In this document: positions 35,850 through 44,155 of the stretch, in pieces | Numbering within the stretch: position 1 is the first letter of the stretch | How the letters are laid out: every line of letters starts with the position of its first letter | Assembly: GCF_000523235.1 (NCBI RefSeq) | Contig: NZ_CP006850.1 | Coordinates: 558,001-622,000 of the forward strand | Source of the DNA: Nocardia nova SH22a | Lineage (GTDB): Bacteria; Actinomycetota; Actinomycetes; Mycobacteriales; Mycobacteriaceae | Reading direction: 5' to 3' | Length of the DNA stretch: 64,000 bases | Program-made: the position numbers and the translations under genes | Notes under the pieces: generated by a model | Databases searched by the model: none | Seen by the model: only the letters and a program-made list of their open reading frames with translations | Told to the model about the DNA's origin: nothing

Positions 35850-36269
35850 TCAGTTGCCGCCCGGGTAGTCCATCCAGAACGCCTCCCAGTGGTGGCCGTC
35901 CGGATCGAGGAAGGCGCGGCTGAACATGCCGACCGCCTCCTCCTGGGCGCGCTTGTCCTCGCTGGTCTCCTCGGTGGCTCCGGCCGCCTTCGCGGCGGTG
36001 AGCAGGGTCTCGACCTCGTCCGCGCTGCCCAGCGACAGGGCGTAGATCGACCCGGTCGCGGCTCGGGTGTCGGCGATGGGGCGATTGGTGAAGGTCTCGA
36101 AATGGTGGTGGGTCAGCAGCATCAGGCAGATGTTGTCGTCGACCACCACGCAGGCGGCGTTGTCGTCGGTGAAGTCGGGATTGATCTTCCAGCCCAGCGC
36201 CTCGTAGAAGGATTTCGATCGCTCCAGATCCTCGACCGGGAGATTGATGAAGATCATCTTGCTGGCCAT
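35850..36269 (-). CDS. VOC-family (glyoxalase/extradiol-like) protein
   Basis: A 139-residue VOC-fold protein: FINLPVEDLERSKSFYEALGW, NAACVVVDDNICLML, and the second half ending FLDPDGHHWEAFWMDY. This looks like the glyoxalase/bleomycin-resistance type with GHHWE supplying a metal ligand. The reaction is not predictable. It stands alone, starting with ATG behind GAGAGGACC. Confidence 0.78.
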   Translation of the reverse strand: MASKMIFINLPVEDLERSKSFYEALGWKINPDFTDDNAACVVVDDNICLMLLTHHHFETFTNRPIADTRAATGSIYALSLGSADEVETLLTAAKAAGATEETSEDKRAQEEAVGMFSRAFLDPDGHHWEAFWMDYPGGN

Positions 36270-36431
36270 GTGGGGGTCCTCTCGCCTGCGTTCGTCGTTG
36301 TCACCAATACCGACGCCGCGACGGCTCGAAACTCATCGCGTCACCTGGATTCGCGCACTGACCAGGGAAGACGTGGCTGATCGCCGGAAAACTGATCGCC
36401 TGGTGATGCCGCGTCACGCTAGCGTCGGGCC

Positions 36432-36995
36432 ATGGGAGAGCTCGCCGACCGGACGGAACCGGAGACCGGCGCCGTCTATCTGATCACCGGAATCCAGGCC
36501 GCGGGTAAGTCGACGGTCGCCGAGGCGCTGGCGCGTCGCCTGCCCCGTTCCGCGCATGTGCGCGGAGATGTGTTCCGGCGCTTCGTGATCGGCGGCCGCG
36601 CGGAGATGTCCGGTGCGCCGAGCGCGGAAGCCCTGCGGCAGTTGGAGTTACGTCATCGCCTGGCCGCGTCGGTCGCCGACGAGTACGCCGCGGCGGGCTT
36701 CACCGCGATCGTCCAGGATGTCGTCCTGGGCGAACTGCTGCCGTGGATGATCGAGCGCATCGGGACCGACCCGCTGTATGTGATCGTGCTGGCGCCGCGC
36801 CCGGCCGCGGTCGCCGAGCGTGAGGCCGGGCGCGCGAAGAAGGCGTACGGGACGTTCACGGTCGAACAACTCGACGGCATCCTGCACGCCGAGACGCCGG
36901 ACATCGGATTATGGCTGGACACAACGGATCTCACCGTGGAGCAGACCGTGGACGCGATACTGGACCGCGCCGAGCCGGTGCGTGCCCGGGCGTAG
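36432..36995 (+). CDS. P-loop kinase of the chloramphenicol phosphotransferase-like group
   Basis: A 187-residue AAA-type kinase. The Walker A loop GIQAAGKST is at residues 20-28; HVRGDVFRRFVIGG and IVQDVVLGELLPWMIERI supply the acidic segment; PAAVAEREAGRAKKAYGTF is the lid. Similar small P-loop proteins phosphorylate antibiotics or small molecules; the substrate is unknown. A -10 TAGCGT (36420-36425) ends exactly 6 nt before ATG 36432, so the mRNA is probably leaderless. Confidence 0.72.
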   Translation: MGELADRTEPETGAVYLITGIQAAGKSTVAEALARRLPRSAHVRGDVFRRFVIGGRAEMSGAPSAEALRQLELRHRLAASVADEYAAAGFTAIVQDVVLGELLPWMIERIGTDPLYVIVLAPRPAAVAEREAGRAKKAYGTFTVEQLDGILHAETPDIGLWLDTTDLTVEQTVDAILDRAEPVRARA

Positions 36996-37001
36996 CGCCG
37001 G

Positions 37002-37637
37002 TCAGCTGTCGCGCAGGGCGGTGAGCCAGCGATGTACGGGCCTGCGCACATCGTCCACGCTCTCAGGCGTTCCGGGCCGCAGTCCGAGCAGTGCGCGAGT
37101 GCCGAGGAGCCGGTCGAACAGCAGCCCCTCGAGCAGGCTGATCAGATCCCGCGCCGCACCGCCCGGATCCCCCGCGCCCAGCGAGGACAGCAGATCCTCG
37201 GCCGCGGGCAGTGAGAACAGGCACCCCGCGAGCGCCCGCCGCAGTTCCTCATCGCCCGCGGTATCGGCCGCGAGAGCGTAGCGGGCCAGCGCATCCCGCC
37301 GCCGTTCCCCGATCAGCAGATCCAGTTGCCCCGCAATGAGATCGGCGGCCCCGTCGACCGTATCCGCCCGCCGATCCGGCTGCTCGAGGGCCGCCTGGAA
37401 GGCATTGCGGGATGTCGTGGTCAGGTACGTGATCGCGGCAACCAGTAGATCCTGCCGCGTCCGGTAGTAATACGATGCCGACCCCCGGGCGATCCCCAGC
37501 CGATCATCGATCGCGTGATGAGTCACCGCCCGATTCCCGCCTTCGGCAGCGAGTTCCAGCGCGGCCGCACAGATCGCGTCCCGCCGCGAGGATCTCGGGC
37601 TCGTTGCTCCGGACTTCGCCCGGCCCGCACCCGTCAT
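37002..37637 (-). CDS. TetR-family regulator coupled to a toxin-antitoxin pair
   Basis: A 211-residue TetR protein. The helix-turn-helix is in VTHHAIDDRLGIARGSASYYYRTRQDLL (about residues 40-67) and the rest is helical. ATG 37637 overlaps the doc stop by 4 nt, so it is translated from the phd-doc transcript. A third regulatory gene in a Phd-Doc operon is unusual. Ligand and targets unknown; no obvious metabolic partner lies downstream, where the kinase gene converges. Confidence 0.82.
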   Translation of the reverse strand: MTGAGRAKSGATSPRSSRRDAICAAALELAAEGGNRAVTHHAIDDRLGIARGSASYYYRTRQDLLVAAITYLTTTSRNAFQAALEQPDRRADTVDGAADLIAGQLDLLIGERRRDALARYALAADTAGDEELRRALAGCLFSLPAAEDLLSSLGAGDPGGAARDLISLLEGLLFDRLLGTRALLGLRPGTPESVDDVRRPVHRWLTALRDS

Positions 37638-38029
37638 AGGGAGTGACCGAGAGCCACCGCGAGTTGAGCTGCTATATCGGCGATCTCGACCAGTTGCCCT
37701 TTGGCGACCTCGATCATGAGGTCGAAGGTGCGATCCTCGTCCAGTCGGTCGACGTCGATGCGATTGCGTGCCAAGAAGACGATGGCTGCCGAGATCGCGA
37801 GTCGCTTGTTGCCGTCGATCAACGGGTGATTCGACGCGATGGAGTGCAAGAGAGCCGCGGCCTTCTCCCAGATGGTGGGGTACGCATCGGCTCCGAAGAC
37901 GGTTGCTTGCGATCTGGCGGCGGCCGATGCGAGCAATCCCGGATCGCGAACGGCATAGGAACCCACCGCATCGGCGGCGATGACTCGAAGGTCCGCCATG
38001 GTCAGGTAGTAGATCGACGGATCGGTCAC
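37634..38029 (-). CDS. doc: Doc-type toxin (Fic fold)
   Basis: A 131-residue death-on-curing protein. The Fic-like motif HPLIDGNKR spans residues 68-76 (canonical HxFx[D/N]xNKR; here the aromatic is replaced by Leu). The N-terminal YYLTMADLRVIAADA is the usual Doc start. Doc phosphorylates elongation factor Tu and stops translation; this is family knowledge. It overlaps the antitoxin by 4 nt (GTGA) and the TetR gene by 4 nt. Confidence 0.88.
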   Translation of the reverse strand: MTDPSIYYLTMADLRVIAADAVGSYAVRDPGLLASAAARSQATVFGADAYPTIWEKAAALLHSIASNHPLIDGNKRLAISAAIVFLARNRIDVDRLDEDRTFDLMIEVAKGQLVEIADIAAQLAVALGHSL

Positions 38030-38265
38030 TCCGCGAGCCGATCGAGCAGCTTGCGGTGCTTATCGGCGAAACGCTTCGACAAGGCGCGGACCTCGTCGTC
38101 GGCGGTCTCCGCCATCTGCTCCGGCACGACAGCCGCGACACGGCGCCCATGACGCGTCAGATGGACGACAGTGCCCGCTTCGGCCGCAGCCAGTACCTCG
38201 GCGAGGCGCTCTCGGGCTTCGCTGACGGGTAATTCCCAGCTCTCGGGCCGTGGTGCGACGGTCAT
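38026..38265 (-). CDS. phd: Phd/YefM-type antitoxin
   Basis: A 79-residue protein. The N-terminal half (LPVSEARERLAEVLAAAEAGTVVHLTRHGRRVAAVVP) is the Phd/YefM DNA-binding and dimerisation fold; the C-terminal tail (SKRFADKHRKLLDRLAE) would bind and neutralise Doc. The pair probably represses its own promoter, where a TACGAT -10 lies 7 nt before the ATG. Confidence 0.88.
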   Translation of the reverse strand: MTVAPRPESWELPVSEARERLAEVLAAAEAGTVVHLTRHGRRVAAVVPEQMAETADDEVRALSKRFADKHRKLLDRLAE

Positions 38266-38315
38266 GTAAGAAATCGTACGTCAGCTGTAATATTTTGTAC
38301 GAAATCTCGAACAGG
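38266..38315 (-). promoter_or_regulatory. Phd-doc-tetR promoter/operator region
   Basis: AT-rich stretch with GTAC-centred partial repeats (GAAATCGTAC and GTACGAAATC) about 20 nt apart and a near-palindrome ATTTTGTACGAAAT. A candidate binding site for the antitoxin or the TetR protein; the -10 TACGAT is at about 38273-38278 on the minus strand. Confidence 0.45.
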
Positions 38316-38340
38316 CGACTTCACGCACCCAAGTCGGGAC

Positions 38341-38505
38341 GGCACGCCAAAAGCGTTTGCGAGGTAGATCCACTGGGTGGGTTGGCGGCCGTCTCGCCGT
38401 TGGGGTGCCGCTGCGTAGGCGACGAAGGAGCAAGCAGCGGTGCCCCAACGGCGAGACTCAGGGGCCGCCGACCCCGCCGGAGCGAAGCGGAGGCCAAAAG
38501 AAATG
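38341..38505 (-). repeat. Dispersed hairpin element, copy 2 (inverted)
   Basis: Inner arms 38391-38414 and 38434-38457; outer arms GTTGGCGGCC (38381-38390) and GGCCGCCGAC (38463-38472), with the 5-nt bulge 38458-38462. Relative to copies 1 and 3 the inner stem has GTTGGGG for GATCGGG, with matching changes in the partner arm. On the minus strand it follows fadE27. Confidence 0.85.
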
Positions 38506-38560
38506 CTCGCCCGGGTCCGGTCCGGTGGAGCGGCGGATCGGGCCCGGGCGAGCGCCTGCG

Positions 38561-39664
38561 TCAGTGGACCTCGGCCAGGAGGGTGCCCAGAGCACGCAGG
38601 TGGTCGGTGGCGCCGCCCAAGGCGAACTCGTTGTGTTTGGCGGCGGTGAAATAGCACTGGACGATGTGGTCGCGGTCGATGCCTACGCCGCCGTGTACGT
38701 GGACGGCGGTGTGGGCGATGCGGTGACCGGCCTCGGCGGCCCAGAACTTGGCGGTGTGGATCTCGGCGTCGGCGGGCAGGCCCTCCGAGACCCGCCAGGC
38801 GGCCTGGGTGACGGCCAGGCGCAGGCCCTGCAGATCGATGTAGCCGTCGGCCAGGCGCTGCGCCACGGCCTGGAAGCTGCCGATCTTGCGGTTGAACTGC
38901 TCGCGTTCGCGGCCGTATTCGGCGACCAGGTCGATTGCCCGTTCCAGGGTGCCGAGCTGCTGCGCGGCCAGGCCCAGCCAGCCCTGCGCGAGCAGCCAGT
39001 TCAGGATCTCGGCGCCGTCGCCGACGGTGCCGAGCAATTCCGCGGGGGCGCCGTCGAATTCGAGCTCCGCCTCGGGACTGCGGTCGACGACCTGCTGATC
39101 GGTCAGCAGCACCCCGGCCGCCGCCGGATCGACCAGGAAGACCGCCGCCTGCCCGGAGACGCTGGCGGGCACCAGAATCCGCGACGCCTGTGCGGCGAAC
39201 GGCACCACGGTCTTGGCGCCGGTGAGCTTCCAGCCGCCGTCCTCGACGGCGGTGGTGACGGGCCGGGCCGGCTCCCAGTTGCGCTCCTCGGACAGCGCCA
39301 CCGTCAGAATCGTCTCGCCCGCAGCGGCTTTCGTCGCCAGCTCGCGCTGCGCGTCGCTGCCCCAGCGGGCCAGCGCACCGGCCCCGAGCACGACCGACCA
39401 CAGATACGGCACGGCGGCAACGGATTTGCCCAGTTCGCGCAGGATCGCGGTCTGCTCCAGGACGCCGAGATCACTGCCGCCCACCGACTCCGGCAGCGTC
39501 GCCGCCAGCACACCGGTCTCGGCCAGTGAGCGCCACAGCGCCTCGTCGAAGCGGACCTCGGCGGTGTCGAGTTCGCGCAGCCGATCGGCGGTGACCAGTT
39601 TGCCGCAGACCTCGCCGGTCAGTCGCGCGAGATCCTGCTGCCCCTCGGTAAGTGTGAAATCCAT
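38561..39664 (-). CDS. fadE27: FadE27 (ChsE5), acyl-CoA dehydrogenase subunit
   Basis: A 367-residue acyl-CoA dehydrogenase-like subunit with LPESVGGSDLGVLEQTAIL, GWKLTGAKTVVPFAAQASRILV and the C-terminal HVHGGVGIDRDHIVQCYFTAAK. In M. tuberculosis FadE27 pairs with FadE26 as the heterotetramer ChsE4-ChsE5 that dehydrogenates the CoA thioester of the full-length steroid side chain. Here it follows fadE26 by 31 nt, the same order as Rv3504-Rv3505. Confidence 0.9.
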   Translation of the reverse strand: MDFTLTEGQQDLARLTGEVCGKLVTADRLRELDTAEVRFDEALWRSLAETGVLAATLPESVGGSDLGVLEQTAILRELGKSVAAVPYLWSVVLGAGALARWGSDAQRELATKAAAGETILTVALSEERNWEPARPVTTAVEDGGWKLTGAKTVVPFAAQASRILVPASVSGQAAVFLVDPAAAGVLLTDQQVVDRSPEAELEFDGAPAELLGTVGDGAEILNWLLAQGWLGLAAQQLGTLERAIDLVAEYGREREQFNRKIGSFQAVAQRLADGYIDLQGLRLAVTQAAWRVSEGLPADAEIHTAKFWAAEAGHRIAHTAVHVHGGVGIDRDHIVQCYFTAAKHNEFALGGATDHLRALGTLLAEVH

Positions 39665-39695
39665 CGGTGATACCTAGCTTTCGACTCTGCGCGGC

Positions 39696-40889
39696 TCAGC
39701 GGGCGGCAGCGGGCTGTTTCAGGGCGGTCATCGCGATGATGTCGCGCTGCACCTCGTTGGTGCCGCCGCCGAAGGTGAGGATCAGGCAGGCGCGATGCAT
39801 CCGCTCGAGCCGTCCGCGCAGTTGTGCGCCGGGGGAGTCCTGCCGCAGATAGGCCTGCGGTCCCAGGATCTCCATCAGCAGCCGGTAGGCCTCGGTGGCC
39901 AGTTCGGTGCCCAGCACCTTGCAGGTCGAGGCGTCCCACGGCCGCGGCGCGGCGTCACCACCGGCATCGGCGCCCGAGGCGATCTCCCAGTTCAGCAACT
40001 TGAGGTATTCGACCTTGGCGTGCACGCGGGCCAGATTCAGCCGCACCCACTCGTTGTCGATGATGCGGGCGCCGCTGGAGTCCTTGGTATCGCGTGCCCA
40101 TTCGGTGGTCTGCGCGACCGCGAGGGCCAGCGGCGCGGCCGAGGTCAGCGCCACCCGCTCGTGGTTGAGCTGATTGGTGATCAGCGCCCAGCCGCCGTTC
40201 TCCGGTCCGACCATCGAACTGTGCGGAACCCGCACGTCCTGGTAGTAGGTGGCGCTGGTGTCCGGTCCGGCCATGGTGTGCACCGGTGTCCAGGAGACGC
40301 CCTCGGCATCGGCGGGCACGATGAACATGCTCACGCCCTTGTGCTTCTTGGCCTCGGGATCGGTGCGCACGGCCAGCCAGATGTAGTCGGCGTACTGGAT
40401 CAGGCTGGTCCACATCTTCTGACCGTTGATCACCCAGTCGTCGCCGTCGCGCACCGCGCTGGTGCGCAGCGAGGCCAGGTCGGTGCCGGCGCCCGGTTCG
40501 GAGTAGCCGATGGAGAAGTGCAGCTCACCGGCCGAGATCTTGGGCAGGAAGAACTTCTTCTGCTCCTCGCTGCCGTAGTGCATGATCGTCGGCGCGACCG
40601 AGTTGATGGTCAGGAACGGCACCGGCGCGCCCGCGACGGCGGCCTCGTCGGTGAAGATCAGCTGATCCATCGTCGAGCGGTCCTGGCCGCCGTACTCCTT
40701 GGGCCAGCCCAGGGTCAGCCAGCCGTCGCGGCCCATCTCCTGGACGACCTCGCGGTAGACATTGCCCTGGCCGTATTCACCGGTCTGGGAGGACAGGGCC
40801 TCGCGCCGCTCCGGGGTGATCAGCTTGGCGAAATATTCGCGGAGCTCGGCGCGCAGCTGCTCCTGTTGCTCGGTATAAGCAATCCGCAT
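39696..40889 (-). CDS. fadE26: FadE26 (ChsE4), acyl-CoA dehydrogenase subunit
   Basis: A 397-residue acyl-CoA dehydrogenase with GWPKEYGGQDRSTMDQLIF, YSEPGAGTDLASL, WVINGQKMWTS and RACLILTFGGGTNEVQRDIIA. It is the FAD-binding and catalytic partner of FadE27 in the side-chain dehydrogenase. It is divergent from fdxD over a KstR operator, matching Rv3504/Rv3503c. ATG 40889 follows GAGG eight nt upstream, so unlike several regulon members it has a normal leader. Confidence 0.92.
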   Translation of the reverse strand: MRIAYTEQQEQLRAELREYFAKLITPERREALSSQTGEYGQGNVYREVVQEMGRDGWLTLGWPKEYGGQDRSTMDQLIFTDEAAVAGAPVPFLTINSVAPTIMHYGSEEQKKFFLPKISAGELHFSIGYSEPGAGTDLASLRTSAVRDGDDWVINGQKMWTSLIQYADYIWLAVRTDPEAKKHKGVSMFIVPADAEGVSWTPVHTMAGPDTSATYYQDVRVPHSSMVGPENGGWALITNQLNHERVALTSAAPLALAVAQTTEWARDTKDSSGARIIDNEWVRLNLARVHAKVEYLKLLNWEIASGADAGGDAAPRPWDASTCKVLGTELATEAYRLLMEILGPQAYLRQDSPGAQLRGRLERMHRACLILTFGGGTNEVQRDIIAMTALKQPAAAR

Positions 40890-40998
40890 GGCGGTTACCT
40901 CGTAGATCGGATTGGTGACAGCGATGTGGCGACATCGGCTGGTATCGGCGGCCGCGCGTCACGATCGGCGGCCCTGTGCTCGATCATTGCACAACCAC

Positions 40999-41012
40999 TG
41001 AAACATGTTCCA
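40999..41012. promoter_or_regulatory. KstR operator between fadE26 and fdxD
   Basis: TGAAACATGTTCCA fits TNNAACNNGTTNNA at all fixed positions. It lies 110 nt from fadE26 and 88 nt from fdxD; TATGGA just to its right may be the fdxD -10. Confidence 0.85.
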
Positions 41013-41099
41013 GTATGGATATGGAATCCGGCCGCTTCGCCAGCAGTGGCCGGTCCGGGCTTGTACGCTCGGCCCTACCGGGTGATGAAGGAGTTATCA

Positions 41100-41288
41100 A
41101 TGAAGGTCATCGTGGACTTCGATCAGTGCGAAGCCAATGGCATCTGCGTCGGAATCGCGCCCGACGTCTTCGAACTCGACGATGAGGACATGCTGCACGT
41201 CGTCACCGCCGACGTGCCGGACGATCGGCTCGCCGACGTCGAGCAGGCCGTCGCCCAGTGCCCCAAGGCGGCCCTGCGTCTCGAGTGA
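41100..41288 (+). CDS. fdxD: FdxD, small [3Fe-4S]-type ferredoxin
   Basis: A 62-residue ferredoxin. Cysteines are in DQCEANGICVGIAPDVFEL (C10, C16) and QCPKAAL (C54), the three-cysteine pattern of P450-associated single-cluster ferredoxins. It is the positional counterpart of Rv3503c and could donate electrons to CYP125 or another steroid P450. ATG 41100 follows AAGGAG by 6 nt. hsd4A follows after 44 nt but has its own KstR promoter. Confidence 0.9.
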   Translation: MKVIVDFDQCEANGICVGIAPDVFELDDEDMLHVVTADVPDDRLADVEQAVAQCPKAALRLE

Positions 41289-41308
41289 ATCGGATGCTTG
41301 CCGATAAC

Positions 41309-41326
41309 TGAAACACGTTCTAGAGT
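41309..41326 (+). promoter_or_regulatory. KstR operator and -10 of hsd4A, leaderless GTG
   Basis: TGAAACACGTTCTA (41309-41322) fits the consensus fully. Its TA begins TAGAGT (41321-41326), which ends 6 nt before GTG 41333. Confidence 0.87.
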
Positions 41327-41332
41327 CGCGGC

Positions 41333-42250
41333 GTGAGTGAATCGTCGAATCAGTCGGGGACGGACCTGTCCGGCAAGGTAGCGATCGTGACCGGAGCCGG
41401 GGCCGGGCTCGGACGGGCCGAGGCGCTGGCGCTGGCCGCTGCCGGTGCGTCGGTGGTGGTCAACGATCTCGCCGAGAGCGAGGCGGTGGCCGCCACTCTC
41501 GCCGATATCCGCGCGCTGGGCGCGAAGGCCGAATTCGTGGCGGGCAGTGTGGCCGAACGCGCCACCGCCGACGCCCTGATCAGCACTGCCGAAGAGACCT
41601 TCGGCAGCGTGGACATTGTCGTGAACAATGCGGGAATTGTTCGCGACCGCATGCTTTTCAGTCTCTCCGACGAGGACTGGGACTCGGTTCTCGCCGTTCA
41701 TCTGCGCGGACATTTCCTGCTCTCGCGTAATGCCGCCGCCTACTGGCGCGCGAAATCGAAGGAATCCGGTACTCCAATTTATGGTCGCCTGATCAACACT
41801 TCCTCGGAAGCGGGTTTGCTGGGCCCGGCCGGACAGCCGAATTATGCCGCCGCGAAAGCCGGGATCACCGCGCTGACCTTGTCGGCTTCGCGTGGTTTGT
41901 CGCGATACGGCGTCACCGCCAACGCCATCTGCCCGCGCGCTCGCACGGCCATGACCGAATCCGTCTTCTCCGCGGCGCCCGACGACGAGGTCGACCCGCT
42001 CTCACCCGATCATGTGGCCCGTCTGGTGGCCTACCTGGCCTCTCCCGGCGCCGAAGCCGTCAATGGGCAGGTATTCGTCGTCTACGGCCCGATGGTGGCG
42101 CTCATGGCCGCTCCGGAGGTCGAGGCCCGCTTCGACGCCGCGGGTGCGGAATGGAGTGCAGACGCACTGGCCGACACACTCGGCGCCTACTTCGCCGAGC
42201 GGCCCGCGGGGCGTACGTTTTCCGCGAGTTCGCTGCACGATCTCGGCTGA
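41333..42250 (+). CDS. hsd4A: Hsd4A, steroid side-chain/17beta-hydroxysteroid dehydrogenase (SDR)
   Basis: A 305-residue SDR: VTGAGAGLGRAEALALAAAG cofactor loop, NDLAES, NNAGIVRDRMLFSL, INTSSEAG, YAAAKAG, and an extended C-terminal tail (FAERPAGRTFSASSLHDLG). Hsd4A is described in mycobacteria as a dual 17beta-hydroxysteroid and beta-hydroxyacyl-CoA dehydrogenase in side-chain oxidation. It corresponds to Rv3502c, directly upstream of yrbE4A. An 8-bp stem (42243-42250/42265-42272) at its stop may attenuate readthrough into the mce4 promoter region. Confidence 0.88.
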   Translation: MSESSNQSGTDLSGKVAIVTGAGAGLGRAEALALAAAGASVVVNDLAESEAVAATLADIRALGAKAEFVAGSVAERATADALISTAEETFGSVDIVVNNAGIVRDRMLFSLSDEDWDSVLAVHLRGHFLLSRNAAAYWRAKSKESGTPIYGRLINTSSEAGLLGPAGQPNYAAAKAGITALTLSASRGLSRYGVTANAICPRARTAMTESVFSAAPDDEVDPLSPDHVARLVAYLASPGAEAVNGQVFVVYGPMVALMAAPEVEARFDAAGAEWSADALADTLGAYFAERPAGRTFSASSLHDLG

Positions 42251-42360
42251 TTGCCAGGTGTAGGTCAGCCGACCAACTCCGGTTGATCGGCGGTCTCGCA
42301 CTTGGTAGACATAGGCGTCGACGGTTGTGGGGCGCCTCACACGGGCGTTCTGTACACCGT

Positions 42361-42378
42361 ATGAACCTGTTCTAGCTT
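42361..42378 (+). promoter_or_regulatory. Distal KstR operator and promoter of the mce4 operon
   Basis: ATGAACCTGTTCTA (42361-42374) matches the consensus except the first base; its TA begins TAGCTT (42373-42378), a -10 candidate. It lies 78 bp upstream of the second operator. Confidence 0.72.
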
Positions 42379-42438
42379 CTGGATAGGTGTCCGGAAAAAA
42401 CAGCAGGTCAAAAATGTCAAATTCTCTTCCGATTCGGC

Positions 42439-42456
42439 GAGAACGTGTTCTACTCT
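42439..42456 (+). promoter_or_regulatory. Proximal KstR operator and promoter of the mce4 operon
   Basis: GAGAACGTGTTCTA (42439-42452) matches except the first base; its TA begins TACTCT (42451-42456). Transcription from here would give a leader of about 67 nt before yrbE4A, which has a ribosome site. Confidence 0.8.
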
Positions 42457-42529
42457 TGCGGAGCAGAAGAGGTGTGGAGGCTCGCGGGCGCAGCGTTGCG
42501 TGTACGGGTCGGCAAGGAGGAATCGCGGA

Positions 42530-43294
42530 ATGAACGAGGTTCTTGCCGTGCCGTTGCGTGCGGTCGGTGGGTTCTTCGAACTCGTCGCTGCGGTGGCGCG
42601 GGCCTTGATACGACCGCCATTTCAACGAAGAGAATTCGTCGACCAATCGTGGTTCGTCGCGCGGGTGTCGATCGTCCCGACCATTCTGGTGGCGATCCCG
42701 TTCACGGTCCTGGTGAGCTTTACGCTCAACATTCTGTTGCGGGAAATCGGCGCTGCCGACCTTTCCGGTGCGGGCGCCGCATTCGGCACCGTCACCCAGG
42801 TCGGTCCGATCGTCACGGTGCTGATCGTCGCGGGCGCCGGCGCCACCGCGATCTGCGCGGATCTGGGCGCCCGCACCATTCGCGAAGAGATCGACGCGAT
42901 GAAGGTGCTCGGCATCGATCCCATCCACCGTCTGGTGGTTCCCCGGGTCCTGGCGTCGATGTTCGTCGCGGCGCTGCTGAACGGCCTGGTCTCCACCATC
43001 GGTATCGCCGGTGGATTCCTGTTCTCGGTCCTGTTGCAGGGCGTCAACCCCGGCGCGTTCGTCAACGGGCTCACCCTGCTCACCCATCTTCCGGAGCTGG
43101 TGATCTCGGAGGTCAAGGCCACGCTGTTCGGCCTGATCGCGGGATTGATGGCCTGCTACCTCGGGCTCAATGTCCGCGGTGGCCCCAAGAGTGTGGGCGA
43201 TGCGGTCAATCAGACGGTGGTGTTCTCCTTCATGGCCCTGTTCGTGGTGAACGTCGTGGTCACCGCCGTCGGCATCAAGTTCACGGTGCGGTGA
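42530..43294 (+). CDS. yrbE4A: YrbE4A, Mce4 transporter permease (MlaE family)
   Basis: A 254-residue integral membrane protein with five or six helices and the MlaE/YrbE core VGPIVTVLIVAGAGATAICADLGARTIREEIDAMKVLGIDPIHRLVVPRVLA. It pairs with YrbE4B as the permease of the ATP-driven Mce4 sterol importer; the ATPase MceG is encoded elsewhere. ATG 42530 follows AAGGAGG. It begins a ten-gene operon (yrbE4A to the second Mce-associated gene) with 1-5 nt overlaps or gaps throughout. Confidence 0.94.
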   Translation: MNEVLAVPLRAVGGFFELVAAVARALIRPPFQRREFVDQSWFVARVSIVPTILVAIPFTVLVSFTLNILLREIGAADLSGAGAAFGTVTQVGPIVTVLIVAGAGATAICADLGARTIREEIDAMKVLGIDPIHRLVVPRVLASMFVAALLNGLVSTIGIAGGFLFSVLLQGVNPGAFVNGLTLLTHLPELVISEVKATLFGLIAGLMACYLGLNVRGGPKSVGDAVNQTVVFSFMALFVVNVVVTAVGIKFTVR

Positions 43295-43298
43295 TCCG

Positions 43299-44150
43299 AT
43301 GGCCTTCGTGATTCAATCCCGCTTCCCCCGTACAGTTCGCAGGGTGCGGCGGGTGTCTGGTTCGATGGACGGAATCGGGCATCATGCCCAGTTCTACGCG
43401 AGGTCGCTGGCCTCCATGCCGAAGGCGTTCACGCACTATCGCACCGAGACCATTCGCCTCATCGCCGAAATCAGCATGGGCACAGGCGCTTTGGCGGTGA
43501 TCGGCGGTACCGTCGTGATCGTCGGATTCCTGACCCTGTTCACCGGCGGCACCATCGCCGTCCAGGGCTACAGCTCGCTGGGCAATATCGGTGTCGAGGC
43601 GCTGACGGGCTTCTTCGCCGCCTTCCTCAATGTGCGTATCGCCGCGCCGGTGATCTCCGGTATCGGCCTGGCCGCGACCATCGGCGCCGGCGCCACCGCG
43701 CAGCTCGGCGCGATGCGGGTGGCCGAGGAGATCGACGCACTGGAATCCATGGCCATCCGGCCGATGCCGTTCCTGGTCGGCACCCGCGTGCTGGCCGGAA
43801 TGATCGCGATCGTCCCGCTCTACGCGCTGGCGGTCATCGCCTCGTTCGTGGCGAGCCGGTTCGCCACCGTCGTCATCTACGGCCAGTCGGCCGGTGTGTA
43901 CGACCACTACTTCTCGACCTTCCTGATTCCCAGCGACATTCTGTGGTCGTTCGTGCAGGCGATTCTGATGGCCCTGGCGGTCATGATGATTCACACCTAT
44001 TACGGCTACAACGCGACCGGTGGTCCGGTCGGCGTAGGAATCGCGGTCGGCAATGCCGTACGCGCATCACTGGTCGCCGTTGTTTCGGTGACGCTGCTGA
44101 TGTCGCTGGCCATCTACGGCACCTCCGGCAACTTCCATCTCTCCGGGTAG
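43299..44150 (+). CDS. yrbE4B: YrbE4B, Mce4 transporter permease (MlaE family)
   Basis: A 283-residue permease homologous to YrbE4A: helices around GTGALAVIGGTVVIVGFLTL and the conserved ISGIGLAATIGAGATAQLGAMRVAEEIDALESMAIRPMPFLVGTRVLAG. It should form the heterodimeric membrane channel with YrbE4A. It starts 4 nt after yrbE4A and ends 5 nt before mce4A. Confidence 0.94.
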   Translation: MAFVIQSRFPRTVRRVRRVSGSMDGIGHHAQFYARSLASMPKAFTHYRTETIRLIAEISMGTGALAVIGGTVVIVGFLTLFTGGTIAVQGYSSLGNIGVEALTGFFAAFLNVRIAAPVISGIGLAATIGAGATAQLGAMRVAEEIDALESMAIRPMPFLVGTRVLAGMIAIVPLYALAVIASFVASRFATVVIYGQSAGVYDHYFSTFLIPSDILWSFVQAILMALAVMMIHTYYGYNATGGPVGVGIAVGNAVRASLVAVVSVTLLMSLAIYGTSGNFHLSG

Positions 44151-44155
44151 GCGGC

